A DNA stretch of 64,000 nucleotides, taken from positions 1-64,000 of the forward strand of contig CAJYPV010000026.1 of assembly GCA_913776825.1 (NCBI GenBank), read 5' to 3'. The notes under the pieces were generated by a model. The model saw only the letters and a list, made by a program, of their open reading frames with translations. It made no database searches and was not told the DNA's origin. This document shows, in pieces, positions 50,228 through 60,242 of the stretch. Made by a program: the position numbers and the translations under genes. This DNA is from Burkholderiaceae bacterium. Its GTDB lineage: Bacteria; Pseudomonadota; Gammaproteobacteria; Burkholderiales; Burkholderiaceae_C. Positions within the stretch are counted from its first letter, which is position 1. Each line of letters opens with the position of its first letter.

Positions 50228-51667
50228 ATGTTCAAGAACCTGATCAATGGCGAATGGGTCGACGGCCCACGCAGCGTCCGCAACATCAATCCGAGCGATA
50301 CCCGCGATGTGGTCGGCGAATACGCCCAGGCCGACCCCGCCCAGACCCGCCAGGCCATCGCCGCCGCGCGTCAGGCATTCGCCAAGTGGAGCCTGTCCAC
50401 GCCGCAGCAGCGCTTCGACATCCTCGACGCCGCGGGCAGCGAAGTGCTGGCCCGACGCGCGGAGCTCGGTGACCTGCTCGCCCGCGAAGAAGGCAAAACC
50501 CTGCCTGAGGCCATCGGCGAAGTCGTCCGCGCCGGCAACATCTTCAAGTTCTTCGCCGGAGAAGCCTTGCGGGTGGGCGGCGAAGTGATTCCGTCGGTGC
50601 GTCCTGGCGTCGGCGTGGAAGTGACCCGCGAACCGCTCGGCGTGATCGGCCTGATCACCCCGTGGAATTTCCCGATCGCGATCCCGACCTGGAAGCTGGC
50701 ACCGGCCCTGGCCTTCGGCAACACCGTGGTGATGAAGCCTGCCGAACTGGTGCCTGGATCGGCCTGGGCGCTGGCCGACATCCTCAAACGCGCGGGCTTG
50801 CCGGATGGCGTCTTCAACCTGGTGATGGGACGAGGCTCCGAGGTGGGCGCCGAGCTGCTGGACAACCAGGGCGTGGACGCCATCAGCTTCACCGGCAGCG
50901 TGCCGACCGGTCAGCGCGTCGCGGCGGCCTGTGTGGCCCGAGGCGCGAAGTTCCAGCTGGAGATGGGCGGGAAGAATCCCTTCGTGGTGCTGGATGACGC
51001 CGACCTCGACGTTGCGGTGGCGGCGGCGGTGAACAGCGGCTTCTTCTCCACCGGCCAACGCTGCACGGCTTCCTCGCGCCTGATCGTGACCGAAGGCATC
51101 CACGATCGCTTCGTGGCCGCCGTGGTTCAGAAGATGAAGACCCTCAAGGTCGACGACGCGCGCAAGGCCGGCACCGACATCGGTCCGGTGGTGGACGAAC
51201 GTCAGCTGGCGCAAGACCTTGAATACATCGGCATCGCCCGTCAGGAAGGCGCGGTGCTCGCGGCCGGCGGCGAAGCGCTGGGTCACAACACTGCGGGCGC
51301 GCCGGGCTTCTACCTGACGCCTGCGCTGTTCACCGAGACCACGCCGGAGATGCGCATCAACCGCGAGGAAGTCTTCGGACCCGTGGTCAGCGTGATCAAG
51401 GCCAAGGACTATGACGAGGCGCTGGCGCTGGCCAACGACACGCCGTTTGGCCTGGCCACCGGCATCGCCACCACCTCGCTCAAGCATGCGACCCACTTCA
51501 AGCGCCATGCGCAAGCCGGCATGGTGATGGTCAATCTGCCGACGGCCGGCGTGGACTATCACGTGCCCTTCGGCGGTCGGAAATCGTCCAGCTACGGTCC
51601 GCGTGAGCAGGGGCGCTATGCCGCCGAGTTCTACACCACGGTGAAGACGGCCTACACGCAGGCGTGA
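50228..51667 (+). CDS. 2,5-dioxovalerate (alpha-ketoglutarate semialdehyde) dehydrogenase
   Basis: This 479-aa aldehyde dehydrogenase has the NAD(P) fold signature PWNFPIAIPTWKLAPAL, FTGSVPTG, the general base Glu in LEMGGKNP (E245) and catalytic Cys in GQRCTASS (C279). Context fixes the substrate: it follows kdgD by 14 bases, with GGAAGGAA before ATG 50228, and should oxidise 2,5-dioxopentanoate to 2-oxoglutarate. Related enzymes (AraE, KGSADH) act the same way in Azospirillum-type sugar-acid pathways. Full length, with no changed key residue. Confidence 0.93.
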   Translation: MFKNLINGEWVDGPRSVRNINPSDTRDVVGEYAQADPAQTRQAIAAARQAFAKWSLSTPQQRFDILDAAGSEVLARRAELGDLLAREEGKTLPEAIGEVVRAGNIFKFFAGEALRVGGEVIPSVRPGVGVEVTREPLGVIGLITPWNFPIAIPTWKLAPALAFGNTVVMKPAELVPGSAWALADILKRAGLPDGVFNLVMGRGSEVGAELLDNQGVDAISFTGSVPTGQRVAAACVARGAKFQLEMGGKNPFVVLDDADLDVAVAAAVNSGFFSTGQRCTASSRLIVTEGIHDRFVAAVVQKMKTLKVDDARKAGTDIGPVVDERQLAQDLEYIGIARQEGAVLAAGGEALGHNTAGAPGFYLTPALFTETTPEMRINREEVFGPVVSVIKAKDYDEALALANDTPFGLATGIATTSLKHATHFKRHAQAGMVMVNLPTAGVDYHVPFGGRKSSSYGPREQGRYAAEFYTTVKTAYTQA

Positions 51668-51813
51668 CGACGCGCTGAGCGCCGGGCCCGGGTGTCGGGC
51701 CCGCGCGGCATGAAGCAGTCGATCTGACTGCGACGGGCACGGCGTCCTGAACGACGCCGCATGACGATGAAGGCCGGCACAGACCGGCCCCTCAATCCCG
51801 ATGTGGAGACAAC

Positions 51814-53166
51814 ATGCAGATTTCCCTCTCCTCTGCCGCGGGTGCGGTGGGCAGCCGCACGCGTTATGGCGTGCTGGCGATGATCTTCCTGGTCACCGTG
51901 CTGAACTATGCGGACCGCGCGACGGTCGGCGTGGCCGGCCCGGTGCTGTCCAAGGACCTGGGCATCGATTCGGTGCAGATGGGGTTCATCTTCTCGGCCT
52001 TCAGCTGGTCCTATGTCCTGGGCCAGTTGCCCGGAGGCTGGCTGCTCGACAAGTTCGGCGCCAAGACGGTCTACGCCTGGAGCATCCTGCTGTGGTCGCT
52101 CTTCACGATGTTGCAGGGCACGGTGCATTACATGGGCATGGACATGATGCTGTTCGGCCTGCCCATGGCGGTCGCCGCGCTGTTCCTCATGCGTTTGCTG
52201 GTCGGGCTGGCGGAGTCGCCCTCGTTTCCGGCGAATGGTCGCCTGGTGGCGGCATGGTTCCCGGTGAAGGAGCGTGGCACGGCCTCGGCGATCTTCAACT
52301 CGGCACAGTATTTCGCGACCGTGATGTTCGCGCCGATCATGGCCTGGATCGTTCATGCGATCGGCTGGTCGGAAGTCTTCTATTTCATGGGCGCGCTGGG
52401 CATCGTGGTGAGCGTGGTGTGGATGCGCACCATGCACAACAGCCCGGCCGACCATCCCGGCGTGAGCGCGACCGAACGCCAGCACATCGAATCGGGCGGC
52501 GCCTTGCTCGCCGGTGGAAGCCACCGCGCGGCCTCCGGACCGAAGCTGGCCTATTTGAAGCAATTGCTGGGCAACCGCATGCTGCTGGGCGTGTACGTCG
52601 CGCAGTACTGCGTGAACGTGCTGACCTATTTCTTCCTGACCTGGTTCCCGGTCTATCTGGTGAAGGAACGCGGCATGTCGGTGCTCAACGCCGGGATCGT
52701 GGCGGCGCTGCCCGCGATCTGCGGATTTGCCGGTGGCGTGCTGGGAGGCGTGATCTCCGATGCACTGCTGCGTCGCGGATATTCGTTGACCTTTGCCCGC
52801 AAGCTGCCCATCGTGGTGGGCATGCTGTTGTCGACGACCATGGTCGCCTGCAACTATGTCGGCATGGAAGCGCTGGTGGTCGGCATCATGGCGCTGGCAT
52901 TCTTCGGCAAGGGCCTCGGCGCGCTCGGCTGGGCGGTCGTGTCGGATACCTCGCCCAAGGAAATTGCCGGGCTGAGCGGTGCGCTGTTCAACACCTTCGG
53001 CAATGTGGCCGGCATCGTGACGCCCATCGTGATCGGCTACATCGTGCAGACCACGCACTCGTTCAACGGCGCACTCGTCTTCGTGGGCGCCCATGCCCTG
53101 ATCGCGGTGCTCAGCTATCTGTTGGTGGTGGGCGAGATCAAGCGGGTGGAGCTCAAGCCGGCCTGA
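51814..53166 (+). CDS. MFS sugar-acid transporter (galactarate/glucarate GudP/GarP-like)
   Basis: This 450-aa membrane protein starts at ATG 51814 with GGAGA upstream. It has about 12 hydrophobic spans. Family hallmarks are [22 protein letters not shown] after the first helix, [23 protein letters not shown], and [20 protein letters not shown], all typical of the anion:cation symporter group that includes GudP and GarP. Its position between the dehydrogenase and galactarate dehydratase genes points to uptake of galactarate or glucarate by proton symport. Confidence 0.92.
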   Translation: MQISLSSAAGAVGSRTRYGVLAMIFLVTVLNYADRATVGVAGPVLSKDLGIDSVQMGFIFSAFSWSYVLGQLPGGWLLDKFGAKTVYAWSILLWSLFTMLQGTVHYMGMDMMLFGLPMAVAALFLMRLLVGLAESPSFPANGRLVAAWFPVKERGTASAIFNSAQYFATVMFAPIMAWIVHAIGWSEVFYFMGALGIVVSVVWMRTMHNSPADHPGVSATERQHIESGGALLAGGSHRAASGPKLAYLKQLLGNRMLLGVYVAQYCVNVLTYFFLTWFPVYLVKERGMSVLNAGIVAALPAICGFAGGVLGGVISDALLRRGYSLTFARKLPIVVGMLLSTTMVACNYVGMEALVVGIMALAFFGKGLGALGWAVVSDTSPKEIAGLSGALFNTFGNVAGIVTPIVIGYIVQTTHSFNGALVFVGAHALIAVLSYLLVVGEIKRVELKPA

Positions 53167-53266
53167 TCCGGCCGACGCTCACCCGGACCCCGAACCGATC
53201 CGACCCGATCCGCTTCCGTCGATCGCCTCCCCGATTTTTCCCCGGCCCCGAACCCAGGAACTGACC

Positions 53267-54835
53267 ATGACTGCTCCCATCACCCCGCTGATCATCCAGA
53301 TGCATGAGTCGGACAACGTCGCCATCGTCGCCAACGATGGCGGCTTGCCGGCCGGCACGGTGTTGCCGTCCGGCCTGGTGCTCAAGGATGCGGTGCCGCA
53401 GGGGCACAAGGTGGCGCTGGTCGATCTGCCCGCCGACGAGGCGGTGCTGCGCTACAACGTGCCGATCGGCCATGCGGCGCAGCCGATTCCCGCCGGCAGC
53501 TGGGTGCACGAGCGCTTGCTGAAGATGCCGCCGGCGCGCGAGCTGGACGGCCTGCCCAAGGCCACCGCGCAGCCGCTGCCGATGCCGCCGCTGACCGGCT
53601 ACACCTTCGAGGGCTATCGCAATGCGGATGGCTCGGTCGGCACCCGCAACATCCTGGCGATCACCCAGACGGTGCAATGCGTCGCGGGCGTGGTCGATTT
53701 CGCGGTGGAGCGGATCAAGTCGGAGCTGCTGCCGAAGTATCCGAATGTGGATGACGTGGTGGGGCTGTCCCACACCTACGGATGCGGCGTGGCGATCGAC
53801 GCGCCGGATGCGGTGATCCCGATCCGCACGCTGCGCAACATCAGCCTCAACCCGAATTTCGGTGGCGAGGTCATGGTGGTCAGCCTGGGCTGCGAGAAGC
53901 TGCAGCCCGAGCGCCTGCTGCCGCCGGGCGTGATCCCGATCGCGGATCAGCGCGGTGACGGGGCGGCCGCACCGCTGGACGTGGTGTGCCTGCAGGACAG
54001 CCAGCATGTGGGCTTCATGTCGATGATCGAGTCGGTGATGGCGCAGGCCAAGGTCCATCTGGAGCGGCTGAATCGTCGTCGTCGCGAGACGGTGCCGGCG
54101 TCGGAGCTGGTGGTGGGCGTGCAGTGCGGCGGCAGCGACGCGTTCTCGGGCGTGACGGCCAATCCCGCGGTCGGCTTCTGTGCGGACCTGCTGGTGCGCG
54201 CGGGCGCGACGGTGATGTTCAGCGAGACGACCGAGGTTCGTGACGGCATCGCGCAGCTCACGGCGCGTGCGCGGACGCCGGAAGTCGCGGACGCGATGAT
54301 CCGCGAGATGGCCTGGTACGACGCCTACCTGCAACGCGGCAGCGTGGACCGCAGCGCCAACACGACGCCGGGCAACAAGAAGGGCGGTTTGTCCAACATC
54401 GTCGAGAAGGCGATGGGGTCGATCGTCAAGAGCGGCAGCGCGCCGATTTCAGGCGTGCTCTCGCCGGGCAACAAGCTCGACGGTCAACGGGGCCTGATCT
54501 ACGCCGCCACACCGGCCAGCGACTTCATCTGCGGCACCTTGCAGCTGGCGGCGGGCATGAACCTGCATGTCTTCACCACCGGCCGCGGCACGCCGTACGG
54601 TCTGGCGGAATGCCCGGTGATCAAGGTGGCGACCCGCAGCGACCTCGCGCGGCGTTGGCATGACCTGATGGACATCAACGCCGGCCTGATCGCCGACGGC
54701 GAGAAGAGCATCGCCGAAGTCGGTTGGGAGATGTTCCACCTGATGCTGGAGGTGGCCAGCGGCCGGCAGACCTGGGCCGAACGGCATGGCCTGCACAACG
54801 CGCTGGTGTTGTTCAATCCGGCGCCGGTGACTTGA
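53267..54835 (+). CDS. garD: Galactarate dehydratase
   Basis: This 522-aa UxaA/GarD-family enzyme contains SAF-type N-terminal sequence ([39 protein letters not shown]) and the dehydratase body: [92 protein letters not shown] and [20 protein letters not shown]. Conserved Cys and His suit its Fe-dependent dehydration of galactarate to 5-dehydro-4-deoxy-D-glucarate, the substrate of kdgD. Last gene of the operon; CAGGAA precedes ATG 53267. Confidence 0.95.
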   Translation: MTAPITPLIIQMHESDNVAIVANDGGLPAGTVLPSGLVLKDAVPQGHKVALVDLPADEAVLRYNVPIGHAAQPIPAGSWVHERLLKMPPARELDGLPKATAQPLPMPPLTGYTFEGYRNADGSVGTRNILAITQTVQCVAGVVDFAVERIKSELLPKYPNVDDVVGLSHTYGCGVAIDAPDAVIPIRTLRNISLNPNFGGEVMVVSLGCEKLQPERLLPPGVIPIADQRGDGAAAPLDVVCLQDSQHVGFMSMIESVMAQAKVHLERLNRRRRETVPASELVVGVQCGGSDAFSGVTANPAVGFCADLLVRAGATVMFSETTEVRDGIAQLTARARTPEVADAMIREMAWYDAYLQRGSVDRSANTTPGNKKGGLSNIVEKAMGSIVKSGSAPISGVLSPGNKLDGQRGLIYAATPASDFICGTLQLAAGMNLHVFTTGRGTPYGLAECPVIKVATRSDLARRWHDLMDINAGLIADGEKSIAEVGWEMFHLMLEVASGRQTWAERHGLHNALVLFNPAPVT

Positions 54836-54995
54836 TGCGAATGGGTGGCTGAGGCGCTTGGGCGTCATTGGCGATGCGATCGCACAAGACGCCCGGGCAG
54901 ACGCCACTCGTTTGCCGCTCCGCCGGCAAAGTGTCGAAGGACACTATCCCCGCCCACCCTGCGGCCTAAACTCCTCCAGATCGAAGGAGCTTCCC

Positions 54996-55730
54996 ATGGC
55001 CAGCCGTGTTCCCGGATCGCTCGGCATGAGCGAATCCACGCCTCCCATTGACCCCGGCACGATGGTGCGCGCCACCTCGCCGCAAGTCCGGCCGGTGGGC
55101 ACCACGCCCGCCGCCGCAGCGCCAGCGGCCGCAGCGACCAAGCTGGACGACGACACCCGCGCTCTGGCGGCGGTGGCCTACGGTGAGGGGTCGACCGCGA
55201 ACGTGTTCGAGGAAATGGCCGCCATCGCCAACGCGCTGGTGCGCCAGCAAAAGGCTCGCGGCTACGCCACGATTGCCGCCTTCATCAAGGCCGACAAGAC
55301 ATACGCGTTCGCCGCTCACGATGGCAATCCGCGCCATGGCATCCTGATCAAGGCGTCCGAGCAGGCCATCGCGGCCGATACGGGGATGTCCGCAGCGGTT
55401 CGGGCCGCTCGCAACGCGCTCTCGGCCACCCCGACGGACTATTCGAACGGCGCCTACTTCTGGGACGGGGCCGACATCAAGACCAACTACAGCAATCACG
55501 CAAAAGTCCTGGCCGGCATCAAGTTCACCGACCCCAAACACAACATCTACGACATCGCCGAAAAGAATGTCCCGGGCGAAAACTTCTGGCGTGACGCGAA
55601 CAACCGTCCCACCAAGTCCCGAGGCAAGTGGAACTACAAGTACGAGTCGACGGCAGCCTATGGCGGCACCATCTTCTGGAAGTACAACGAGGACTTCCTG
55701 AAAGCCACCAAGAACAAGGAATACAACTGA
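54996..55730 (+). CDS. Putative cell-wall hydrolase (SleB-like), possible antibacterial effector
   Basis: This 244-aa protein starts at ATG 54996 with AAGGAG upstream. After an Ala/Pro-rich N-terminus, DDDTRALAAVAYGEGSTANV and MAAIANALVRQQKARGY resemble the start of Hydrolase_2/SleB-type lytic domains, with E in YGEG the likely acid. Later blocks (NGAYFWDGADIKTNYSNHAKV, TAAYGGTIFWKYNEDFL) recur, from memory, in proteins annotated as secreted effectors in Burkholderiales. There is no signal peptide. Its stop overlaps the start of a gene for a periplasmic protein, the usual layout of an effector with its immunity gene. The enzymatic call is tentative. Confidence 0.62.
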   Translation: MASRVPGSLGMSESTPPIDPGTMVRATSPQVRPVGTTPAAAAPAAAATKLDDDTRALAAVAYGEGSTANVFEEMAAIANALVRQQKARGYATIAAFIKADKTYAFAAHDGNPRHGILIKASEQAIAADTGMSAAVRAARNALSATPTDYSNGAYFWDGADIKTNYSNHAKVLAGIKFTDPKHNIYDIAEKNVPGENFWRDANNRPTKSRGKWNYKYESTAAYGGTIFWKYNEDFLKATKNKEYN

Positions 55731-56485
55731 TGCGGATCCTTCCAGTCGCCCCGGCCGGTCATCTCGACGCGCGCCGTCACGCAGGCGGCATGCTGCTGAT
55801 CGCCGCGCTGCTGTCGCCACTCGCGGTGCAGGCCGATGCCGGACCCGTGCAGCCTCGCCCGATCACCAACGTCGCTGACCTGGTCGCGCAACTGGCGGCC
55901 GGCCCCGCCGTGACGCTGACCCCCATCCAGGGCCTGAGCGGCTGCGGCCCGAAGGGCTGTGCCGTGGACCTGGAACAAGTCACGGTCGCGCGCGCCGATG
56001 AGAACAAGCCCGGCGTCTTCCAGTCGGCGACGGGCGGCAAGATCCGCCTGGTCGAGCACCGGCCGGCCGATGGTCGCGCGTTGCCGGACATGGATTGGAC
56101 GCCCCTTCGCGCGTTCGAGGTCCGTCAGGGCCAGCAGCGCTGGGGCAGCTGCATCGAATTCACCCATGAGGGCCTGGGCAAAAGCGGCGTTCACCAACGC
56201 TGGACCAGCGTGGTGCTCGTCCCGTTCAAGGGGAAGAAGCCTGGCGCCACGGCCCATCGCTTTGTCGGCTACTGGGCCGGTTGCGAGAGCCTGCGCGGCA
56301 GCGACAAGCCCAACACTGTGACGCTGCCGCTGCTGGAGCCCACCACGAAGGGCGCGCCCCAGCCGCTGCGCCTGATGCAGTTCGACTGCTCCCGCGAGGC
56401 CTGCACCGGGCGCGAGGATGCGCGCGTCGTCCATGGGGATCCGACCAGCGAGACCGGCCAGCTCACCCTCGACGCCGCGCGCTGA
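55730..56485 (+). CDS. Secreted/periplasmic protein, probable immunity partner of the upstream gene
   Basis: This 251-aa protein starts at ATG 55730 inside an ATGA overlap. It has a signal peptide (GGMLLIAALLSPLAVQADA) after a basic start, so it works in the periplasm. The mature part is beta-rich with four to five cysteines (GLSGCGPKGCAVDL, GSCIEFT, AGCESLR, DCSREACTGRED), probably disulphide-linked. I recognise no named domain. Tight coupling to a putative peptidoglycan hydrolase makes an immunity role the simplest reading; a shared envelope-stress role is the alternative. Confidence 0.6.
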   Translation: MRILPVAPAGHLDARRHAGGMLLIAALLSPLAVQADAGPVQPRPITNVADLVAQLAAGPAVTLTPIQGLSGCGPKGCAVDLEQVTVARADENKPGVFQSATGGKIRLVEHRPADGRALPDMDWTPLRAFEVRQGQQRWGSCIEFTHEGLGKSGVHQRWTSVVLVPFKGKKPGATAHRFVGYWAGCESLRGSDKPNTVTLPLLEPTTKGAPQPLRLMQFDCSREACTGREDARVVHGDPTSETGQLTLDAAR

Positions 56486-56536
56486 AGGCGCTGACCGGAC
56501 CGAACATGCTGACCGCCTGGGTCAGCACGCCTGGCC

Positions 56537-57016
56537 TCACCTCTCCGGCATCGCCGACGAATGGTGGTGCGCGATCAGCCACTGGCCTTGCACCCATTCA
56601 TACACATAGGTGTATCGGGCCTGGACCGTGCTGCCGTCCTTGAACTTGAAGGTATAGCTGCCGACGTCCTGCGCCACATTGCAGCCGACGCGGATGGTGC
56701 GTTGATCGATCTTCCCCTGCGGACTGTTCTTCAGAAACTTGACGAAATAGTCCCGGATCTCGGCCGGCGATCGACGCATCTGATTCGACACCGTCGGCAA
56801 CAGCACCGCTTCCGGCGCGTAGTTGGCGGCGACCTTGTCCGGGTCCAGCGTCGCCAGTGACGCATTCCAGCGATCAAACAAGCCGGCGATCTCGCTGCTG
56901 TCGGCGGCCCGGCAATCCAGCGCCGTCTTGCTTTGCGCCATGGCCGGCGAGGCGCCAGCCAGCGCCAGAGTCAGCAGGGAAGCGCCGGCGATTGCGGAAA
57001 ATGAAGCAGTGGTCAT
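56537..57016 (-). CDS. Secreted SnoaL/SgcJ-like (NTF2-fold) protein
   Basis: This 159-aa protein starts at ATG 57016, with CAGGA upstream, and has a signal peptide (ASLLTLALAGASPAMAQS). The body is an NTF2-like cone: ADSSEIAGLFDRWNASLATLDPDKVAANYAPEAVLLPTVSN, EIRDYFVKFLKNSPQGKID, and the family ending YTYVYEWVQGQWLIAHHHSS, as in the CaMKII-association/SgcJ group. Periplasmic members of this group have no firm function. It lies downstream of the two-component genes on the same strand but after a 216-base gap, so it likely has its own promoter. Confidence 0.85.
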   Translation of the reverse strand: MTTASFSAIAGASLLTLALAGASPAMAQSKTALDCRAADSSEIAGLFDRWNASLATLDPDKVAANYAPEAVLLPTVSNQMRRSPAEIRDYFVKFLKNSPQGKIDQRTIRVGCNVAQDVGSYTFKFKDGSTVQARYTYVYEWVQGQWLIAHHHSSAMPER

Positions 57017-57232
57017 GAATCGTGTCCTGATCGATTGGAGAGTCGATGCACACGGCGTGATCGCCGGATGCCGCGCCTGTTGAACGGCGCAGAAACGATT
57101 CTGAAAAGCCTGCATGAACCGGCGGCGCACGACGAATGAATCGATCGTGAGCCCAAGATGAACCCCAGATGAATGCGCTCGAAATGCCTCACGCGATGGC
57201 CGCGTGACGGCGTGCGCGGCGTGGCGTGGCCC

Positions 57233-57922
57233 TCAGTTCGGACCGTCGTCCAGCCGATAGCCCAGTCCGCGCACCGTCTTGAGCAGTGGCAATGGGTGGC
57301 CGTCGTCGATCTTGGCCCGCAGGCGCCGCACATAGACGTCCACGATGTTGGTCATCGGGTCGACATGCACGCCCCACACATTGGCCAGGATGCGCTCGCG
57401 GCTGAAGAGCCGCCCAGGCGCGCTCATCAGCAGTTCCAGGAAGGCCAGTTCCTTGGCAGTGAGACTGATCAACGTGCCGCCGCGCCAGACCTGCATCCGC
57501 TCGCGGTCCAGCACCAGATCGGCGACCTGCAGCGTGGTCGCCGCGACGCGCTGCTCTCGCCCGCGACGCAGCAGTGCCGCGACGCGCGCAAGCAGCTCTT
57601 CGAAGTCGAACGGCTTGGTCAGGTAATCGTCGGCGCCCAGCCGCAGTCCTTTGACCTTGTCCTCGGTGGTGCTCATCGCGGTGAGCATCAGGATCGGCAC
57701 CTGGCCGCCCTCGGCGCGCAGCGTCTGGCACAGGTCGAGTCCGTTCAGGTCCGGCAGCATCAGATCCAGGATCACCAGCGCCAGACCGTCCTGGCGCGCC
57801 AGCTCCAGCCCTTGCGGACCGGTGCGCGCCACCTCGATGGTGTAGCCCTCCGCCTTCAAGCCGCGCGACAGGAAGTCGGCCACGCGCGGGTCGTCCTCGA
57901 TGATCAGGAGATGGCGATTCAC
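57233..57922 (-). CDS. OmpR/PhoB-family response regulator
   Basis: This 229-aa protein has a receiver domain with D10-D11, phospho-acceptor D53 (LVILDLMLPD) and K in LTKPFDFEEL, then a winged-helix output domain (LTAKELAFLELLMSAPGRLFSRERILANVWG, IVDVYVRRLRAKID, VRGLGYRL). Its start overlaps the kinase stop by four bases (57919-57922), so the two are co-translated and must be partners. Targets are unknown; nothing nearby is clearly under its control. Confidence 0.95.
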   Translation of the reverse strand: MNRHLLIIEDDPRVADFLSRGLKAEGYTIEVARTGPQGLELARQDGLALVILDLMLPDLNGLDLCQTLRAEGGQVPILMLTAMSTTEDKVKGLRLGADDYLTKPFDFEELLARVAALLRRGREQRVAATTLQVADLVLDRERMQVWRGGTLISLTAKELAFLELLMSAPGRLFSRERILANVWGVHVDPMTNIVDVYVRRLRAKIDDGHPLPLLKTVRGLGYRLDDGPN

Positions 57923-59724
57923 GGTGCGCGCATCGTGGGATTGGTCCGGCCCATCGACCCTTCAGCCTCTGCTTCGTTCGTTGAAGCGGTGGGCGCAGGA
58001 AGGTCGCCGAAGCCGCTCTCCAGGTCCGCATCCGTGCGCAGCGGCAATCGCAGGCGCACGCGGGTGCCGACGTCCGGCTGGCTGTCGATCAGGATCTGGC
58101 CACCATGAGCCTGCACGATGCTCTGGGCGATCGACAGTCCGATGCCCGTCCCATCCGCGCGATGCATGCGGGCGCGACGGCCGCGCACGAAGCGCTCGAA
58201 GACCTGGTCCAGCTCATCCGCGTCGATGCCGATACCCTGATCGCGGATGGTGATTTCGATGGCATCAGGCCGCATCGGCTCGGCCCCGTCGTCGGACGAG
58301 AGCGATGACGGCGCGAGGGGCCGCATCGGCCGGTCCGGATCGCTGCGATCCGCCTGGAACAGCGTGCAGTCCAGCGAGACCTCGCCCTGCGGCCGCGAAT
58401 AACGAATGGCGTTGTCCAGCACGATGATCAAGGCCTGCCGCAGACGCGGGGAGTCCGCGCAGATGACCAGGTCCGGCGGCGGCAGTTGCGCCGTCAGTCG
58501 CAGCTGGCGCACCGCCGCCATCGTGGTCGCCTGCTCGACGGTGTCCTTCACCAAGGCCTCCAGCGCGACCAGCTCCGGATGGATCAGCAGTTCATCCGCC
58601 TCCGCACGGGCGACCAGCAGCAGATCTTCGGTGACGCCGCTGAGCTGTTTGACCGCCGCGACGATGCGGCCCAAGGTCGCGCGATAGTCCTCAGCCGACA
58701 GCGCACTCGCGCGCAGCGCGATGTCGGCCTCGCCGCGGATCACCGTGGCCGGCGTGCGCAGCTCATGGCTCAGGTCGGCGAAGAGCTGGCGGCGGCGATG
58801 GTCCAGCCGCTGCAGCGTCTCATGCGCCGTCTGCAATTCCAGGGTGCGTTCCTGCACCGCCTCTTCCAATCGACGGCGCACCGCGTCCGCCTCGGCGCGA
58901 TGCTGTTGCAGCTCCTGCGCCATCGCATTGAAGTGCGCGGCGACATGATCGAACTCGTCGCGGCGGTGGTCGGCGTCGCCGATCGCAATGCGGTGATCGA
59001 GACGCCCCGCCTGCAGCGCTTGAACGGCTGTCAGCAGTCGCTCCAGGGGCCGCTTCAAGCGATGGCTCAGGTGGAAGAACAGCCCGAGCGCCACGGCGAA
59101 GGTGATCACCACCATCAACAGCGCCTGCTGACGCAGCCGCTCCAGACCGCCTTCGGTCGCGGCACGTGCGATCGGCAAGGCGCGGCGCTGACCTTCGATC
59201 GCGCCATTCAGCAGGTCGCGCAGATTGCGGCCATGGGTGGTGTCGAACACCTGATTGATCTGCTGCCAGACGCCGGAGAACGCCGCATGGTCGTCCAGCG
59301 CCTGGAGCGCCTGCAATTGCGCCTGAACTTCGAGGATGTTGGCGTCCAGCAGTGCGCTGATGTCGACCAGCGTCTTCACTTCGGCGGGCACGGGCACGCC
59401 GTCCCGCGCGGCCATCGATTCCCACGAGGCCAGATGTCGCCGGGACAGATCGGTCAGCCGTGCAGCGCTCGCATGCATGCGTTCCAGCAACCGGTCGCGG
59501 GTCTCGGGTTGCGCGCCCGCGCCCATCAATTGCTGCGCGGCCCAGGTGCGCAGCCGCTGCTTGTCGGCCGAGAGGTCCAGCAACTCCGACAACAGGTCGT
59601 TGGTGAGCCGGGAGTGACGGGCGTAGCCGTCGACCCGGTCGGCGCCCCAGACCACGAAGGCCGCCTGGATGCAGACCAGCGCCAGCAGGGCGCTCAGGGC
59701 CAGCGTCAGTCGCCATCGATACAT
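57919..59724 (-). CDS. Membrane sensor histidine kinase
   Basis: This 601-aa protein starts at ATG 59724 (MYRWRLTLALSALLA) with GAGGGGA upstream; an upstream in-frame start at 59784 lacks this. Two membrane helices (near residues 5-28 and about 210) flank a periplasmic helical sensor of about 180 residues. HAMP, coiled coil and the HisKA box LFADLSHELRTPATVIRGEAD follow. The HATPase domain shows N in VLDNAIRYSRP, DQGIGIDADELDQVFERF and GTGIGLSIAQSIVQAHGG. The ligand is unknown. The last 30 residues are a disordered tail. Confidence 0.93.
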   Translation of the reverse strand: MYRWRLTLALSALLALVCIQAAFVVWGADRVDGYARHSRLTNDLLSELLDLSADKQRLRTWAAQQLMGAGAQPETRDRLLERMHASAARLTDLSRRHLASWESMAARDGVPVPAEVKTLVDISALLDANILEVQAQLQALQALDDHAAFSGVWQQINQVFDTTHGRNLRDLLNGAIEGQRRALPIARAATEGGLERLRQQALLMVVITFAVALGLFFHLSHRLKRPLERLLTAVQALQAGRLDHRIAIGDADHRRDEFDHVAAHFNAMAQELQQHRAEADAVRRRLEEAVQERTLELQTAHETLQRLDHRRRQLFADLSHELRTPATVIRGEADIALRASALSAEDYRATLGRIVAAVKQLSGVTEDLLLVARAEADELLIHPELVALEALVKDTVEQATTMAAVRQLRLTAQLPPPDLVICADSPRLRQALIIVLDNAIRYSRPQGEVSLDCTLFQADRSDPDRPMRPLAPSSLSSDDGAEPMRPDAIEITIRDQGIGIDADELDQVFERFVRGRRARMHRADGTGIGLSIAQSIVQAHGGQILIDSQPDVGTRVRLRLPLRTDADLESGFGDLPAPTASTNEAEAEGSMGRTNPTMRAP

Positions 59725-60242
59725 GCGTGTCCCCTCGGGCCCGATCAGTGAAACCGATGATTGTAGAAATGGCGCCCCCGACATCAGCGACGCGCTGGCA
59801 TCGGTCTGTTCGATCGTCGTGATCGACCAAAGCCGCTGGGTCCGGCGTCCACTCTGTCCGACGAACGCTCAGAAGCCCGTGTTCATCGGCCCTGGCGTGA
59901 ATGGAGCCCGTCGCCGGCGGCTGGTGGGACAGGAGGACGCTGACCTGATCGCCCCGTCGCAGCGATACACCTGGAGACGACTCCGTCGCCGGATTAGGGA
60001 CTAACCCGGTTTAGTTGGTTCGATCGACAAATTATTGTGGCCGCACGGCAAGTCGACCGCTGCAGGTCGATGTCCCCGGCGCTGACCGGCGACGCCGTCA
60101 CAGAGGCGGGCCCGCGCTCGACCCATCGGTCCTGCGCCGTGAACCGCCCGATCAAGGAGACAGCTTCCGCCCTGCCTGCGCCAGGGCCGGGGTGTCGTTG
60201 TGTCATCCCTGTTCGAACCGCCGGGCCGGCGCGAACCCCGCC
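59725..60242. promoter_or_regulatory. Divergent intergenic region, kinase / endoglucanase, with near-palindromic operator-like site
   Basis: This gap of 518 bases lies between the kinase and GH5 genes. A 16-base near-palindrome ACTAACCCGGTTTAGT at 60000-60015 (two mismatched positions in the dyad) lies about 230 bases upstream of the GH5 start and looks like a LacI-family operator. On the minus strand TACAAT at 59765-59760 could be the kinase -10, without a good -35. No further gene is believable. Confidence 0.4.
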
